Of a stretch of 64,000 bases of DNA, positions 62,198 to 64,000 are shown one piece after another. Location of the stretch: positions 9,131,214-9,195,213 of the forward strand of contig NC_092567.1 of the NCBI RefSeq assembly GCF_037975245.1, read 5' to 3'. Positions within the stretch are counted from its first letter, which is position 1; the number at the start of each line of letters is the position of its first letter. A program made the translations under genes and the position numbers. The notes under the pieces are model-generated. The model did not search any database and had not been told where the DNA came from. It was given only the letters and a program-made list of their open reading frames with translations. The stretch comes from Apostichopus japonicus (lineage: Eukaryota > Echinodermata > Holothuroidea > Aspidochirotida > Stichopodidae).

Positions 62198-62264
62198 TAT
62201 ATCAGATAATTATTCTGATATATCAGGTTATTCTGATATATCAGGTTATTATTCTGATATGAAA
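62198..62264. repeat. TATATCAGGTTATTCTGA tandem repeat
   Basis: TATTCTGATATATCAGGT occurs in overlapping units, each containing the palindrome CTGATATATCAG. Confidence 0.85.
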
Positions 62265-62310
62265 CGTTATTATAACTAGGGAAAATTAAATTGATTTCTT
62301 AGATTATCAT

Positions 62311-62332
62311 CATTCTTTTTGCAAAAAGAATG
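62311..62332. repeat. 22-bp perfect palindrome
   Basis: CATTCTTTTTG followed by its exact reverse complement CAAAAAGAATG. It could be a site for a dimeric protein or chance. Confidence 0.8.
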
Positions 62333-62654
62333 ACCAGAGAATATGATTTTTTTCAAATGGTAGTTACGTCGTGGTCTCAAGCCTCTTTCTTTACTTATGT
62401 TTCATACAATCGTACATACTATTATGAAACCTTACAGGCAATTCTGCTGGTATAACGGGCTACACCGTAACCGGGTTTGAATATGATAGCCCAGCGGTCC
62501 ATGAAACAATGCATGGGGGGTATGGATGATGATCATGCGCACCAAACTAGAGGGGTGGACCGTGGTTGTGCTTGTCCCGCCCCTCCCTTCTGCTCCTCCC
62601 ATCCTAAAATGGCGTGCACTGACAGGAAAAAATAGCTTAGAATAAGCAAAACAA

Positions 62655-62900
62655 GAGGAGCGTGGAGGCCGAGTGGCTAATGCTTTTGTTTTATATATAA
62701 TCCTGTTATGTTGTGTCCTTCGGCAAGGCACTTTTATCTCGACTGCCCCTCTCCATCCAGGTGTATAAATGGGTACCTGTGAGGTAACTAAGGTGTGTGC
62801 GCTGGATTCTCAGCAGCCAGCCTGATGACCAGGGTTTCAAAGTACTATGAGATGGCTGTGTCATATAAAGCGCTATACAAAAACTAACATAACATAACAA
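62655..62900 (+). mobile_element. tRNA-derived SINE between the foldback arms
   Basis: The head GGAGGCCGAGTGGCTAATGC matches the A box of Leu/Ser-type tRNA; the B box is decayed. The body has CCTTCGGCAAGGCACTTT, CCAGGTGTATAAATGGGTAC and AAAGCGCTATACAAAAAC, phrases typical of a conserved central domain of marine animal SINEs. The tail is an AACAT repeat (62885-62900). Confidence 0.82.
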
Positions 62901-63321
62901 ATCATCAAGTAAAATTACTCAGAAGAAAACTTGAAAATGGTAAATCGCAATAAGCCGGAATTGTTCGGAGATTAATAATTTAGAATAGTGTCACTATAAC
63001 AAATAGTAAATTAATAGCTACTACCAGCAGTGAGCAATTCCCAACCTAACCCATTGTCAAACCCTTTCCAGGAGTTTTGGGGTATTATATATATGAAGAG
63101 CTCGAATCTTTTTGAATGTCGTGAGGAGGTTATAAGGGCCAGGGCACACGACGACCCTAGTGGTGCCAGTTTAACCGTCACCCTGACCCAATTGTAAATA
63201 TGCTCTCGGAGTTGCCCGAGGGACCAGGGTATATGTTGAGGCCCGCGGGAAACTAAACTCGAAAAAAGACGGGCGTATATATCCGTCGCTGCATCAGTCT
63301 CCTATAGTTAACGGCATATGT

Positions 63322-63459
63322 TCAGGGGTATATTCGTCCGGGTGGTAGTTGTCCTTGGGGTAGTTGTCCGGGATGGTATTTGTCCGGGGGTATCTGTCCG
63401 GGTGGTGATCGTCTGGGGGGTAATCGTCCGGGGGTATTTGTCTGGGGGTATTTGTCCGG
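63322..63459. repeat. Right arm array, inverted relative to the left
   Basis: About eight units of GGGGGTATTTGTCCGGG with variants (GGTAGTTGTCC, GGTAATCGTCC), the reverse complement of the left arm unit. Confidence 0.92.
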
Positions 63460-64000
63460 TCACGATATCATTGATGTAATATGATCGATCCATCGATAAA
63501 ATGACGTTGTTGTAGTATCAAACTTATTTACAAATCAATATCCGAGAGATCCCTATCAGCAGTATTCCTATCAGCGTTATCTATATAACAGAACATACAG
63601 ATCTGCGCTTCGCTGAGTTACCGTATCCCACTACAGACTTACAAAGGCTTGTAACCACTGAATTTAGTTGACAGTGGTCAATGTCGCTGTGCTGCCCTCT
63701 GTCCTTTCGCTGTTATACAACCAAAATGAAAGACACGATCGTGACTCATTATCTTACCGAATTGTGTCAATTGACCTTTAATATTTGCTATCATATAATA
63801 TATTAAGCCTCTTTATTTTCACTGGCTTATCTAACTAATCACTTATAAGGTAAGATCACCTATAGGCCCCATTAAACATCAAGTAATATTGTTCGTCAGA
63901 TAATCAGTGCCTGTTCGCGGTGTTTGTTTACTCCTCAATAAAAAAGCCAGAGGGGTGACGGTAGAAGGGTAGATATGGGCGTCACAGATATACCTCCATA
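63460..64000. other. AT-rich DNA, no gene recognised
   Basis: Nothing supportable seen to the end of the window. Confidence 0.45.

Larger units (their letters stand above)
61762..63459. mobile_element. Foldback-like element with repeat-array arms
   Basis: The left arm starts CCGGACAAATACCCCC and the right arm ends GGGGGTATTTGTCCGG, an exact 16-bp inverted end. Each arm is an array of the same roughly 18-bp unit in opposite orientation (61762-62095 and 63322-63459). The 1.2-kb middle holds a SINE. No target duplication was visible at the flanks (ttgggttg and tcacgata). No transposase frame was found. Confidence 0.75.

Overview
The window looks like intron-rich, repeat-rich nuclear DNA from a marine invertebrate, most plausibly a deuterostome such as an echinoderm. 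Three things point that way: an NLR-like leucine-rich-repeat (LRR) exon split over long introns, tRNA-derived SINEs, and many short DNA transposons whose ends carry GCGTAGCCAGG-type repeats and long runs of G or C. Base composition is AT-rich. The taxon is inferred and not proven. There are no operons, Shine-Dalgarno sites or long uninterrupted genes. Nearly all ORFs over 60 codons are chance frames, many of them inside repeats.

One plus-strand gene can be followed across most of the window. Its exons are 12215-12423, 19883-19959, 30045-30100, 36745-36780, 38895-38939, 40302-40505 and 48934-48983, with a possible alternative exon at 49158. Splice phases agree at every junction, and AG/GT sites flank every exon. 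The predicted product ends in an LRR segment, then a Ser/Glu/Asp-rich linker, a long Asp/Gly repeat and a basic tail. The 5' part, probably including the main domains, lies upstream of the window. Weaker exon candidates at 52218-52366 and 58786-58821 may belong to another gene.

The rest is mostly mobile DNA. At least eight short elements with terminal inverted repeats (TIRs) have an exact or near-exact 8-bp target duplication visible in the text, which fits the hAT superfamily. They are nested: 6007-6378 sits in 5843-6901, which sits in 5180-7203; 59763-60412 sits in 59368-60966; 56914-57308 sits in 56745-57842. A roughly 150-bp GC-rich module with a hairpin core recurs in nine places inside elements with different ends.

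Inside the 8.4-kb intron at 40506-48933 lies a 5-kb unit (41118-46126). It is bounded by dense arrays of AGACTGAA/TTCAGTCT motifs and carries a two-exon reading frame of 72 codons, a 42-bp minisatellite, a 262-bp higher-order repeat and a 103-bp mini-transposon. Copies of one intronic segment lie on both sides of exons 38895 and 40302, and another region (31880-35170) is an old tandem duplication. Near the right end, 61762-63459 is a foldback-like element whose two arms are inverted arrays of a roughly 18-bp repeat.
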